Part shown: one piece after another, positions 1 through 6,030 of the stretch | How the letters are laid out: every line of letters begins with the position of its first letter | How positions within the stretch are numbered: position 1 is the stretch's first letter | NCBI GenBank assembly: GCA_025774205.1 | Contig: JALGWK010000122.1 | Span: forward strand, 1-6,030 | Length of the DNA stretch: 6,030 nt | Origin: a bacterium | GTDB taxonomy: Bacteria > Blakebacterota > Blakebacteria > Blakebacterales > Blakebacteraceae | Direction of reading: 5' to 3' | Made by a program: the position numbers and the translations under genes | Notes under the pieces: generated by a model | The model's database searches: none | What the model was told of the DNA's origin: nothing | Seen by the model: the letters and a program-made list of their open reading frames with translations, nothing else

Positions 1-623
1 CTCCGGCCGCTTGTAGGCCGCCATGCTGTACCCGAGAGCTCCGAGCGCGCCCTGCTGGACCGCGGAGCGGTAGAGCCGACCAACACTGGTGGCGCCGAAG
101 ACGATCTTTCCCGCTACATCGAGGCCCTCAAAGTCCTCCGCCCGTCCGGCACCGACGAAGACGAGTTCCGCCCTTACTCCTTCGGGAGGTGTCGAATGCG
201 AGTTGCTGGCAATCATGTTGAAATTGGAATGGAACTCGAGCAGCGGCTCATCCTCCCCGACGATCGTGAGGGAACCATCGATTGGATCCCACGCCGGGCG
301 GCTCAAAGGCCGATGTTCGATCCGGTAGGTGAAGGGATGTCCGGCGGCGGACTCCTCCGGCCGGTAACCCGCCTCGAGGAGTTCCTCCTCCACGCGGGCG
401 ATCGAGGCATCGAAGCCGCTGTTGCCGGGCAGTCGCCAGAGATTGTCCATGAAGGCGACTCGCGCGCCATCGTGTACCACGACTCGAAGACCGGATTGGC
501 CGGCCTCCGCTGCGGTCGCTGCTGCTGGGCCTCCACCGCCGGAGCGAGTGATGACACCGACATCATCACGACCGCCAGCATGATCACGGTACGGCTCAGT
601 TCCGGGTGACGTTCTGTCCTCAT
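1..623 (-). CDS. Exported M28-type (PA-domain) peptidase, N-terminal part, with apparent frameshift; runs off the left edge
   Basis: The gene starts at the ATG at 623-621, with GAGG six bases upstream (630-633). The first 32 residues form a clear Sec signal peptide: basic start, hydrophobic core VIMLAVVMM, and cleavage near AVEA before QQQ. That frame then becomes Arg/Pro/Ser-rich and stops at 305-303. The frame with codons beginning at 480, 477 and so on to 3 stays open to the window edge and reads as a good protein. It has LWRLPGNSGFDASIARVEEELLEAGY, typical of the N-terminus of M28 aminopeptidases, then SNSHSTPPEGVRAELVFVGAG and LDVAGKIVFG, typical of the protease-associated insert. That frame has no ATG upstream and only a GTG at 480 without a ribosome binding site. 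Joining the two parts needs a one-base (-1) shift somewhere near 481-545, from sequence error, mutation or recoding. The catalytic core lies outside the window. It follows the M28 gene at 681-2111 by 57 bp on the same strand. Confidence 0.8.
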
Positions 624-680
624 CCTCTGCCTCGTTTCTTCTGCCGGGTCACAGTCTTGTCCTTAAACGTGGAGCGGCGG

Positions 681-2111
681 TTACCGGTTGCCGGAGATCC
701 GCGGCAGTGGAGTCTCCAGGTCAGCCAGGATATACGCCATCACCGCCATGGCGGCAGTCTGATCGGCCAGCAGGTCCCGGTCGACGTTTTCCACCACATC
801 TTCCTCTGAATGGTGGTAATCGAAGTAGTGCTCGGTGCTGGCCCACAATCCGAGCAGGGGCACCCCGTGCGCTCCGAGTGGACCGATGTCGGGCCCGCCG
901 CCGCCGATCCGGAGTTCGTCAGCTCCGACCGGGCCGAGGAACTGAAGGATGTCCCGCAGAACTGCATACCCCGCTTCGGTCGTCCCGGCGGCGCTGAAGC
1001 CGATCATCGGTCCGGCTCCTCCATCCGATTCGATCGCGGCCACGTGCTCGGCGGCCTCACCGGCGTGCTGTGACGCGTACCCGTTCCCCCCCCGCAGTCC
1101 GCCGACTTCCTCGGCTGCGAAAAGCACCACCCGGATAGTGCGGCGGGGCCTCAGTCCGAGAAGCTTGAGTATCCTGATCGTCTCCATCGCCGCCACGCAC
1201 CCCACACCGTCGTCGTGGGCGCCCGTCCCGAGATCCCATGAGTCGAAGTGTCCGCCGATGACGACAACCTCTCCGGGGAGTTCACTCCCCCTCAGTTCAC
1301 CGATGATATTGGCATCCCCGGCATCGGGGAGGGTTCTGACATCCAGTTCGAGGCGGAGACGCACCTGTTCACCCGACCTGAAGAGCCGATCGATCGATCC
1401 GGCGTCGGCCATGGTGAGGGCAGCGGCCGGGATCGGATCGACACCATCCTGGTAGGCCGTCATACCGGTATGCAGGTTCCCGGCCGGGCCGGTCCCGACC
1501 GACCTGACGAGACATGCCACGGCACCCTTCCGGGCAGCCACTACCGGCCCCTGGGAGCGATACGCCACCGCCTCCGCGTAGCCCGACATGTCCCGACTGG
1601 TGCGCCTCATGGGAAAATTGAAGAGCACTATCTTCCCTTCCACATCAGCTACGTCGAACGATCCGAACTCCTCGAAATCGGCGGCCACGATCACGTCGGC
1701 TTCGATGCCTTCGGCCGGTGTTCCGATACTGTTCCCCAGGGCGGTTATCTGCAGCGGTCGCCACCAGGGCAGGGTCAGCCAGGCGGCCTCGCTCCCCCGT
1801 ACCCAGTGGGAGACCATCACCTCTTCCTCGCTGACCCGGTCGGCACCGTCGGCCCGCATGGTCTCGACCGCCCACTCACGCGCCAGTCTGCCCGCGGGTG
1901 ACCCGGGCAGGCGCGGACCGATCCCGTCGCACAGCTCCACAAGTTTCTCGAACTGAAGCCCTTGAGACCTCACTGCCTCGATGATCCTCGCGACGTCCGC
2001 TCTGTACTCCTCATTGATCGCGCTCCGGGCGTCAACGCACGATGACGCGGTCAGGGGCAGAGCCAGCAGCGGGAGCATGAACAGTGCTCGGCTGAGTACG
2101 CCCTTCTTCAT
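681..2111 (-). CDS. Exported M28 family metallopeptidase (aminopeptidase / carboxypeptidase Q-like)
   Basis: This is a complete di-zinc exopeptidase of 476 residues, expected to trim peptides outside the cytoplasm. I start it at the ATG at 2111, which has GGAGG (2122-2126) upstream. An in-frame GTG at 2120 is too close to that site. Residues 1-24 form a signal peptide (MKKGVLSRALFMLPLLALPL) ending TASSC. Cys25 could be lipidated, but Ala at -3 makes the lipobox weak. Residues 55-85 (LCDGIGPRLPGSPAGR) are the usual M28 N-terminal motif. About 115-255 is a protease-associated-like insert (VEGKIVLFNFP, ARKGAVACLVRS). The catalytic core follows, with ligands assigned by analogy to Aeromonas aminopeptidase: His288 (GGHFDSWDLG), bridging Asp300 (HDDGVG), catalytic Glu334 and ligand Glu335 (AAEEVG), Asp363 (ESDGG) and His434 (DYHHSEED). 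All are present, so it should be active. It lies 45 bp after the EamA gene and 57 bp before a second M28 gene. The exact substrate cannot be told. Confidence 0.95.
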   Translation of the reverse strand: MKKGVLSRALFMLPLLALPLTASSCVDARSAINEEYRADVARIIEAVRSQGLQFEKLVELCDGIGPRLPGSPAGRLAREWAVETMRADGADRVSEEEVMVSHWVRGSEAAWLTLPWWRPLQITALGNSIGTPAEGIEADVIVAADFEEFGSFDVADVEGKIVLFNFPMRRTSRDMSGYAEAVAYRSQGPVVAARKGAVACLVRSVGTGPAGNLHTGMTAYQDGVDPIPAAALTMADAGSIDRLFRSGEQVRLRLELDVRTLPDAGDANIIGELRGSELPGEVVVIGGHFDSWDLGTGAHDDGVGCVAAMETIRILKLLGLRPRRTIRVVLFAAEEVGGLRGGNGYASQHAGEAAEHVAAIESDGGAGPMIGFSAAGTTEAGYAVLRDILQFLGPVGADELRIGGGGPDIGPLGAHGVPLLGLWASTEHYFDYHHSEEDVVENVDRDLLADQTAAMAVMAYILADLETPLPRISGNR

Positions 2112-2121
2112 CAGATCCACA

Positions 2122-2126
2122 CCTCC
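2122..2126 (-). promoter_or_regulatory. Ribosome binding site deciding the start of the M28 gene
   Basis: GGAGG on the minus strand lies 10 bases before the ATG at 2111 and only 1 base before the GTG at 2120-2118. This favours the ATG, which also puts the basic MKKG at the front of the signal peptide. Confidence 0.6.
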
Positions 2127-2156
2127 ATCGAAACACGCGTCGGATCGCCCGGCAGA

Positions 2157-3140
2157 TCAGACGATCGGTACACCAGTACGATCAGCGGGAGCCCGGGCCA
2201 GGAAGAAGGTGCTCCCGATAATGAGCAGCCCTCCTGCTATAGTGAGCATACCCGGTATCTCACCGAAGAAGATTACACCCCACAGGGCGGCGAAGACGAT
2301 CTGAAGATAGCCGAAGGCGGCGACGCGACCGGCCGGTTCGAGCCGCATCCCGCGGGTCAGGTTCAGTTGCCCGAAATAGGTCGCGATCCCGATCCCGAGC
2401 AGGAGCGGCCATTCCCAGAGATAGGGCACAACGAGGTCGGTCAGAACAACCGGGGAGGAACCGACAACGCTGACCAGCGCGAAGTAGAAGACGATGACGA
2501 GGGGATCCTCGGTCCGGGCGAGCCGTCGGATCAGGACCCAGGCGGCGGCGCTGAGGAAGGCGCTCACCACTCCCGCTCCCACCGCCAGGGGATCGAGACC
2601 GGCGCTCATCTCTCCAAAGAGCGCGGTCGGCTGGGCGACCAGGACCACTCCAACCAGGCTGAGGAGAACCATGCCCATGTGGCGGATGCCGAGTACTTCG
2701 GAGATGAAAATGGCGGCGATCACGGTGGTGAAGGCGGGATTGAGGAACTGGAGGACGGTGACGTCGGCCAGAGGCAGTCTGAGAATGGCGAAGTAGAAGC
2801 AGTTGAGGGCGATGAAACCGACCACGCCCCGGATGACGAGGACCCGCCGGTTCGTGCCCCAGGGATCTATCCCGCGCCTGCGGAGGGTGACGGCGCAGAG
2901 GATGACGAGGATGACCGACCGGGCGAAGACCAGTTCGAAGGAGTGGATGTGCTGCCCCACGGTCTTCACCATGAGGCTCATGACGCTGAAGAAGAACGAC
3001 GCGACAACCATGTGTCGCAGACCCTGAGGGAACCGTCTCGATCGGGACGATGGCATGAGATGCAACAAACCTCCCTGAATGAGAACCGTCACTCCCTTTT
3101 TCACCCCGTGCCGCCCGTTGTCATACCAGATCCTGCCCAT
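2157..3140 (-). CDS. EamA/DMT-superfamily transporter (10 TM)
   Basis: This is an inner-membrane permease of the drug/metabolite transporter superfamily, whose members mostly export amino acids or other metabolites. The protein is 327 residues with ten hydrophobic segments, at roughly 42-58, 68-86, 101-119, 125-145, 153-169, 185-206, 214-234, 243-260, 272-292 and 296-314. It shows the internal duplication of the family: FLNPAFTTVIAAIFISEVLG closes the first EamA repeat, and FGYLQIVFAALWGVIFFGE with GGLLIIGSTFFLAR closes the second. The ATG at 3140 is chosen because GGGAGG sits five bases upstream. This gives a basic 28-residue leader that is unusual for the family. A start at the ATG at 3056 would give 299 residues, closer to the usual length, but its nearest GGGAGG is 13 bases away. 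As first gene of the left block it is probably co-transcribed with the two peptidases, so peptide or amino-acid export is a reasonable but unproven guess. Confidence 0.93.
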   Translation of the reverse strand: MGRIWYDNGRHGVKKGVTVLIQGGLLHLMPSSRSRRFPQGLRHMVVASFFFSVMSLMVKTVGQHIHSFELVFARSVILVILCAVTLRRRGIDPWGTNRRVLVIRGVVGFIALNCFYFAILRLPLADVTVLQFLNPAFTTVIAAIFISEVLGIRHMGMVLLSLVGVVLVAQPTALFGEMSAGLDPLAVGAGVVSAFLSAAAWVLIRRLARTEDPLVIVFYFALVSVVGSSPVVLTDLVVPYLWEWPLLLGIGIATYFGQLNLTRGMRLEPAGRVAAFGYLQIVFAALWGVIFFGEIPGMLTIAGGLLIIGSTFFLARAPADRTGVPIV

Positions 3141-3145
3141 TCGCA

Positions 3146-3151
3146 CCTCCC
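3146..3151 (-). promoter_or_regulatory. Ribosome binding site for the EamA transporter
   Basis: GGGAGG on the minus strand sits five bases before the ATG at 3140-3138. It overlaps an in-frame GTG at 3146-3144, which is therefore an unlikely start. Confidence 0.6.
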
Positions 3152-3157
3152 GCCTGG

Positions 3158-3186
3158 TTGAATCCGGTCGGGGGTCCGGTTACATT
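3158..3186 (+). promoter_or_regulatory. Candidate sigma70-type promoter for the LanC-like operon
   Basis: TTGAAT (3158-3163) and TACATT (3181-3186) are separated by exactly 17 bases, and each matches the sigma70 consensus hexamers at 4 of 6 positions. Transcription would start near 3193, leaving a leader of about 48 bases before the ATG at 3241. It lies in the divergent intergenic region, which contains no gene. The match is moderate and the host's sigma factor preferences are unknown. Confidence 0.4.
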
Positions 3187-3209
3187 CTTCGTTCATGCCG
3201 TGACCGAAG
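3187..3209. promoter_or_regulatory. Imperfect inverted repeat, candidate operator
   Basis: The arms CTTCGTTCA (3187-3195) and TGACCGAAG (3201-3209) are complementary at 8 of 9 positions around a 5-base centre (TGCCG). The repeat begins directly after the candidate -10 hexamer and covers the expected start of transcription, where a repressor would bind. It could also form a short hairpin in the 5' leader. No regulator gene is in the window. Nothing else is recognised in the intergenic stretch 3141-3240. Confidence 0.4.
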
Positions 3210-3240
3210 TGGGGTGCGGCGAGGAAAGGGAGTTGGGCTC

Positions 3241-4632
3241 ATGCGGAAACCACCGGCGCTCGAAATCGTGATCCCCCTGGCGGCGGCAGCCTCCATCCTC
3301 TTCATCCTGCCGCAGAAGAGCGCCTACCTGGACACGGCCCTGGCCGGCCTCAACTGGATCGAGAGCCATGCCGTCGAAGTGACGGGCGGCGGTTCCGTTT
3401 ATCCGAACGTCCCCGACGAACCCGATTCCCCGACCACCGACATCTCCCTCTACCATGGACAGCCGGGTCGGGTCCACGCTTTCCTGCAGGCGGCGATGGC
3501 CAGTGAGGATCCGAAATGGGAGGCCGCGGCGCGGCGGTCCCTCGACGGACTGGAGGAGGGTCTCGCGCAGTTCGCAGAGACCGGCTACAGGGACGCGGGA
3601 CTCTACACGGGCCTGGCCGGAGTCGCAGCCGCCTGTTTCCAGGCATCCCGGGTCCTGCCCGACGGAGAACATTACCTCGACCGGGGACTCGCCCTGGCCG
3701 ACACCATCGCGAGCTGGAGCCGCCCGGTCGATGGCGGCACGACCTGGACCGGAGTGACCGATATGATCTCGGGAGCCGCCGGCTCCGGACTCCTGCTCTT
3801 TGAGGCATTCGAGATGGGCGGCCATCGTGCTCATCTCGACCGGGCCCTCGCGGCGGCGAGGTGGCTGCTGGATGTTGCCAGCGAAGATCAGGAGGGGAAC
3901 CTCCACTGGGAGATCGCTGACACTGGCGGTCTCCACTACCCGAATTTCTCCCACGGCACCGCCGGAGTGGCTTTCTTCCTCGGGCGCGCGTCCTGGTACG
4001 CAGCCGCTTTCGGTATGGATGAGGATGCCGTCCGGTTCGCGGCTGCCCGGAAGGCAGGGATCTCGTGGCTGGAATCTCACGGTGAAGCGGATGGCTGCGT
4101 GGTCTTCCATCACGAGGGTGACGGTGAGGACCTGCAATACTACGGCTGGTGTCACGGTCCGGCCGGAACAGGACGCCTCTGGATGCAGGAGAGCATCCTG
4201 GCACCAACCGTTGTGGACGTACCGGGGAATCTGCTCGGACCGGCTGAGGCGGGGGCGCGTTTCCTGATCGACTCAGGCCTGGAGCCCGGTGAGAGCCCCT
4301 CGGGATACTGGGACAATCTCGGGATCTGCTGCGGCACGGCCGGGATCCTCAACTACCTGCTCGACCTCTACCTCCTTACCGGTGAACGGGAGTGGCTGAA
4401 GAGCGCGAAGGAGTGCGGGGACATACTGATGAGCCGGGCCGTCCCGGCCGGGGAAGAGATGGTGAACTGGCCGGTGGCGGAGCATCGCGTCCGCCCCGAT
4501 TTCGTCCAGACGCAGACCGGTTACATGCAGGGAGCCGCCGGCATATCGGCCAGCCTCATCCGTCTCTGGCTGGTCGTGAAAGGACGATCGGACGAGATCG
4601 TGCGATTCCCGGACGAACCTGCGATCAGATGA
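3241..4632 (+). CDS. LanC-like (lanthionine synthetase C-like) protein with N-terminal membrane segment
   Basis: This 463-residue protein has the LanC alpha/alpha-toroid fold. Seven repeated Gly-rich turns are visible: YHGQPG (71-76), YTGLAG (122-127), ISGAAG (176-181), SHGTAG (237-242), WCHGPAG (303-309), CCGTAG (363-368) and MQGAAG (429-434). In LanC enzymes the zinc that activates thiols is held by Cys, Cys and His. Here Cys304, Cys363 and Cys364 occupy those positions, so His is replaced by Cys, as in the CCG group of LanM synthetases. His238 matches the catalytic His of NisC (His212). WCHG resembles eukaryotic LANCL proteins more than WCYG of bacterial LanC. Residues about 7-23 form one hydrophobic segment after MRKPP, suggesting a signal anchor and an extracytoplasmic domain. 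The start at 3241 has GGGAG (3228-3232) upstream; the in-frame extension back to 3079 overlaps the divergent gene and is not used. No dehydratase, kinase domain or precursor peptide is nearby, so the reaction is unknown. Confidence 0.9.
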   Translation: MRKPPALEIVIPLAAAASILFILPQKSAYLDTALAGLNWIESHAVEVTGGGSVYPNVPDEPDSPTTDISLYHGQPGRVHAFLQAAMASEDPKWEAAARRSLDGLEEGLAQFAETGYRDAGLYTGLAGVAAACFQASRVLPDGEHYLDRGLALADTIASWSRPVDGGTTWTGVTDMISGAAGSGLLLFEAFEMGGHRAHLDRALAAARWLLDVASEDQEGNLHWEIADTGGLHYPNFSHGTAGVAFFLGRASWYAAAFGMDEDAVRFAAARKAGISWLESHGEADGCVVFHHEGDGEDLQYYGWCHGPAGTGRLWMQESILAPTVVDVPGNLLGPAEAGARFLIDSGLEPGESPSGYWDNLGICCGTAGILNYLLDLYLLTGEREWLKSAKECGDILMSRAVPAGEEMVNWPVAEHRVRPDFVQTQTGYMQGAAGISASLIRLWLVVKGRSDEIVRFPDEPAIR

Positions 4633-4636
4633 GGAG
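4631..4636 (+). promoter_or_regulatory. Ribosome binding site overlapping the upstream stop codon
   Basis: GAGGAG overlaps the TGA (4630-4632) of the LanC-like gene and lies six bases before the ATG at 4643. This indicates translational coupling of the LanC-like gene and the hydrolase. Confidence 0.6.
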
Positions 4637-4642
4637 TATCCG

Positions 4643-5413
4643 ATGAAGGTGACTGTCTGCGAACTCCCCGATTCATCGGCCGCTCTCGAGGAGGCCTGGA
4701 ACGGTCTCACATTGCATCTGGCAGATGAGGGGAGCGACCTCCTCCTGCTGCCCGAGATGCCCTTCCACCCCTGGTTGGCCGGCACCCGGGAAGTCGATCC
4801 GGGAGCCTGGCTCGCAGCGGTGGAGGCACATGACCGCTGGCTGGAGCGGCTGCCCGAAATGGGCGTTGCCACGGTGCTCGGCAGCCGGCCGGTGATCCGG
4901 GATGAACGGCGTTTCAATGAGGGGTTCGTCTGGGAGGTCACAGGCGGCTACCGGGCGGCGCACCTGAAATACTACCTGCCCGATGAAGAGGGATTCTGGG
5001 AGGCGAGCTGGTACGAACGGGGAGATGGTGAGTTCAACGTCATCGAGGCCGGAGGGGTGAAGGCCGGATTCCAGATCTGCACCGACCTCTGGTTCACGGA
5101 GCGATCCCGGGCCCTCGGCCGGCAGGGAGCCCACCTGATAGCGGCACCGCGGGCAACCCCCCGTTCAACGCTCGAAAAGTGGCTGGCCGGCGGCCGGGTG
5201 GCGGCGGTAACCTCCGGAGCCTACTGCCTCAGTTCCAACCGCTTCACCTCAGCGGAGAACGAGCAGGACCCGGGGGGACTCGGCTGGATCACCGACCCGG
5301 AGGGTGAGGTGCTCGCCACGACCGAACCCGATCGGCCATTCGTCACCGTCACGATCGACCCGGCTTTCGCGGAAGGGGCGAAGGAAACCTATCCGCGGTA
5401 TGTACGGGAGTAG
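4643..5413 (+). CDS. Carbon-nitrogen hydrolase (nitrilase superfamily amidase)
   Basis: This 256-residue cytoplasmic-type enzyme hydrolyses a non-peptide C-N bond (amide, carbamoyl or nitrile). The family's Glu-Lys-Cys triad is complete: Glu38 in LLLLPEMPFHPW, Lys109 in AHLKYYLPDEEGFWE and Cys146 in FQICTDLWFTE, which fits the family pattern CxDxxFPE. The second active-site Glu is probably Glu115 or Glu116. The length is normal for a single CN-hydrolase domain, and no signal peptide or extra domain (for example NAD synthetase) is present. The subfamily cannot be fixed by eye, so substrates such as omega-amides, ureides or deaminated glutathione remain open. The gene is tightly coupled to the LanC-like gene (10 bp gap, overlapping ribosome binding site) and is followed 72 bp later by the NhaC-family gene, so the three probably form one operon. 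Confidence 0.93.
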   Translation: MKVTVCELPDSSAALEEAWNGLTLHLADEGSDLLLLPEMPFHPWLAGTREVDPGAWLAAVEAHDRWLERLPEMGVATVLGSRPVIRDERRFNEGFVWEVTGGYRAAHLKYYLPDEEGFWEASWYERGDGEFNVIEAGGVKAGFQICTDLWFTERSRALGRQGAHLIAAPRATPRSTLEKWLAGGRVAAVTSGAYCLSSNRFTSAENEQDPGGLGWITDPEGEVLATTEPDRPFVTVTIDPAFAEGAKETYPRYVRE

Positions 5414-5473
5414 GATGGACCCGTCGGCCGGGTGAGCCGGAAACGGGGCCACCGAGCAGACCTGAACGAACCG

Positions 5474-5479
5474 AGGAGG
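5474..5479 (+). promoter_or_regulatory. Strong ribosome binding site fixing the GTG start of the NhaC-family gene
   Basis: AGGAGG lies six bases before the GTG at 5486. The nearby ATG at 5493 is out of frame with the NhaC-like reading, so GTG is the start. The 72 bp from 5414 to 5485 holds no other convincing gene or terminator. Confidence 0.7.
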
Positions 5480-5485
5480 AACGAC

Positions 5486-6030
5486 GTGCAGGATGAGACA
5501 AAACGCGCCCCAGGCCTTGGACTGTCACTGATACCTGTCGTCGTCCTGATCGGGACCCTCTTCTATACCATTGTGATCCTGGAGGGGACCGGCCACATCC
5601 CCCTCATCATCGGCGCGATCACGGCCTCGCTCATCGCCGGCTATTCCCTCGGCTATACGTGGGAGGAGATCCTCAAGGGCTTCACCACCGGTATCACCTC
5701 CGCCCTGCCCGCCCTCCTGATCCTCATCATCGTCGGGCTCCTGATCGGGATCTGGATCGCCAGCGGAGTGGTGCCGGTCATGATCTTCTACGGCCTCAAG
5801 ATTCTGGCGCCCGGCTATTTCCTGGTGGCGACCTGCCTGATCTGCGCCCTGATCTCGCTCGCGACCGGTTCGTCGTGGTCGACCGCCGCCACGGTCGGAC
5901 TGGCCATGATGGGGGTCGGTCAGGCTCTCGGGATCCCGGCCGGCATGACGGCCGGCGCGGTCATCTCGGGCGCCTACTTCGGCGACAAGATGTCGCCCCT
6001 TTCAGATACCACCAACCTCGCCCCGGCGAT
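5486..6030 (+). CDS. nhaC: NhaC-family Na+/H+ antiporter, N-terminal part; runs off the right edge
   Basis: The first 181 residues of an inner-membrane antiporter are present, reading from a GTG start to the window end. Family members exchange Na+ for H+, or organic acids as in MleN malate/lactate exchange. Hydrophobic segments lie at about 12-33, 38-53, 72-93, 95-107, 111-127 and 133-150. The signature of the family is clear: LATGSSWSTAATVGLAMMGVG (about 125-145), then SGAYFGDKMSPLSDTTNLAP (161-180), a highly conserved NhaC block with the charged Asp167, Lys168 and Asp174 in the membrane. The full protein is usually 450-500 residues, so well over half is missing. It is third in the right block, and its position after the LanC-like and CN-hydrolase genes hints at uptake or exchange of a related metabolite. 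Whether it moves only cations cannot be told. Confidence 0.9.
   Translation, partial: MQDETKRAPGLGLSLIPVVVLIGTLFYTIVILEGTGHIPLIIGAITASLIAGYSLGYTWEEILKGFTTGITSALPALLILIIVGLLIGIWIASGVVPVMIFYGLKILAPGYFLVATCLICALISLATGSSWSTAATVGLAMMGVGQALGIPAGMTAGAVISGAYFGDKMSPLSDTTNLAPA

Noticed and set aside
196-609. 137-residue plus-strand open frame at the left end
   Set aside because: It is antisense to the M28/PA-domain frame, with no ribosome binding site and no recognisable family.
2367-3161. 264-residue acidic open frame antisense to the EamA transporter
   Set aside because: The Asp/Glu/Gly/His-rich sequence is the complement of hydrophobic codons; the minus strand encodes a clear ten-TM protein.
3079-3240. 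In-frame upstream extension of the LanC-like gene to an ATG at 3079
   Set aside because: The extra 54 residues overlap the start of the divergent gene and the promoter region and are low-complexity Arg/Ser-rich; the ATG at 3241 has a ribosome binding site and a membrane segment straight after it.
3193-4155. 320-residue open frame antisense to the LanC-like gene
   Set aside because: Its composition is that of an antisense shadow in GC-rich DNA, with no recognisable domain, and the opposite strand holds all seven LanC motifs.
5419-5433. Short ACCCG/CGGGT hairpin after the CN hydrolase as a terminator
   Set aside because: It has a five-base stem with no following T run; the downstream gene is probably co-transcribed.
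3241-6030. Lanthipeptide biosynthetic gene cluster
   Set aside because: No LanB, LanM or LanL dehydratase, no leader/core peptide and no bacteriocin ABC transporter can be found in the window; a LanC-like domain alone does not support it.

Overview
The window is GC-rich, with a strong G/C preference at third codon positions and long antisense shadow frames. It looks like a chromosomal segment of a Gram-negative-type bacterium: exported and possibly lipid-anchored peptidases, good AGGAGG-type ribosome binding sites, GTG starts, no introns. I cannot name the phylum from the sequence. No RNA gene, CRISPR array, insertion sequence, integrase or phage gene is visible.

The layout is two divergent gene blocks around a short intergenic region at about 3141-3240. 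The left block is on the minus strand and reads, in transcription order, an EamA/DMT-family 10-TM transporter (2157-3140), an exported M28 metallopeptidase with a complete zinc site (681-2111), and a second exported M28-type peptidase cut by the window start (1-623). The gaps are 45 and 57 bp, so an operon is likely. The second peptidase carries an apparent frameshift: its signal peptide is in one frame and its mature domain in another.

The right block is on the plus strand: a stand-alone lanthionine-synthetase-C-like (LanC-like) protein with an N-terminal membrane segment (3241-4632), a nitrilase-superfamily carbon-nitrogen hydrolase 10 bp downstream (4643-5413), and the start of an NhaC-family antiporter from a GTG start at 5486, which runs off the right edge. 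The divergent region holds a candidate sigma70-type promoter for the right block and an imperfect inverted repeat over its expected transcription start.

Read together, the genes suggest peptide or amide handling at the cell envelope: exported peptidases, an amidase-type hydrolase, two transporters, and a LanC-fold protein that could act on thiols or modified peptides. That functional link is inference. The most interesting item is the LanC-like gene. It has an apparent membrane anchor and a Cys-Cys-Cys zinc-ligand set (WCHG and CCG motifs), and no dehydratase or precursor peptide lies nearby. It is therefore probably not part of an ordinary lanthipeptide cluster.
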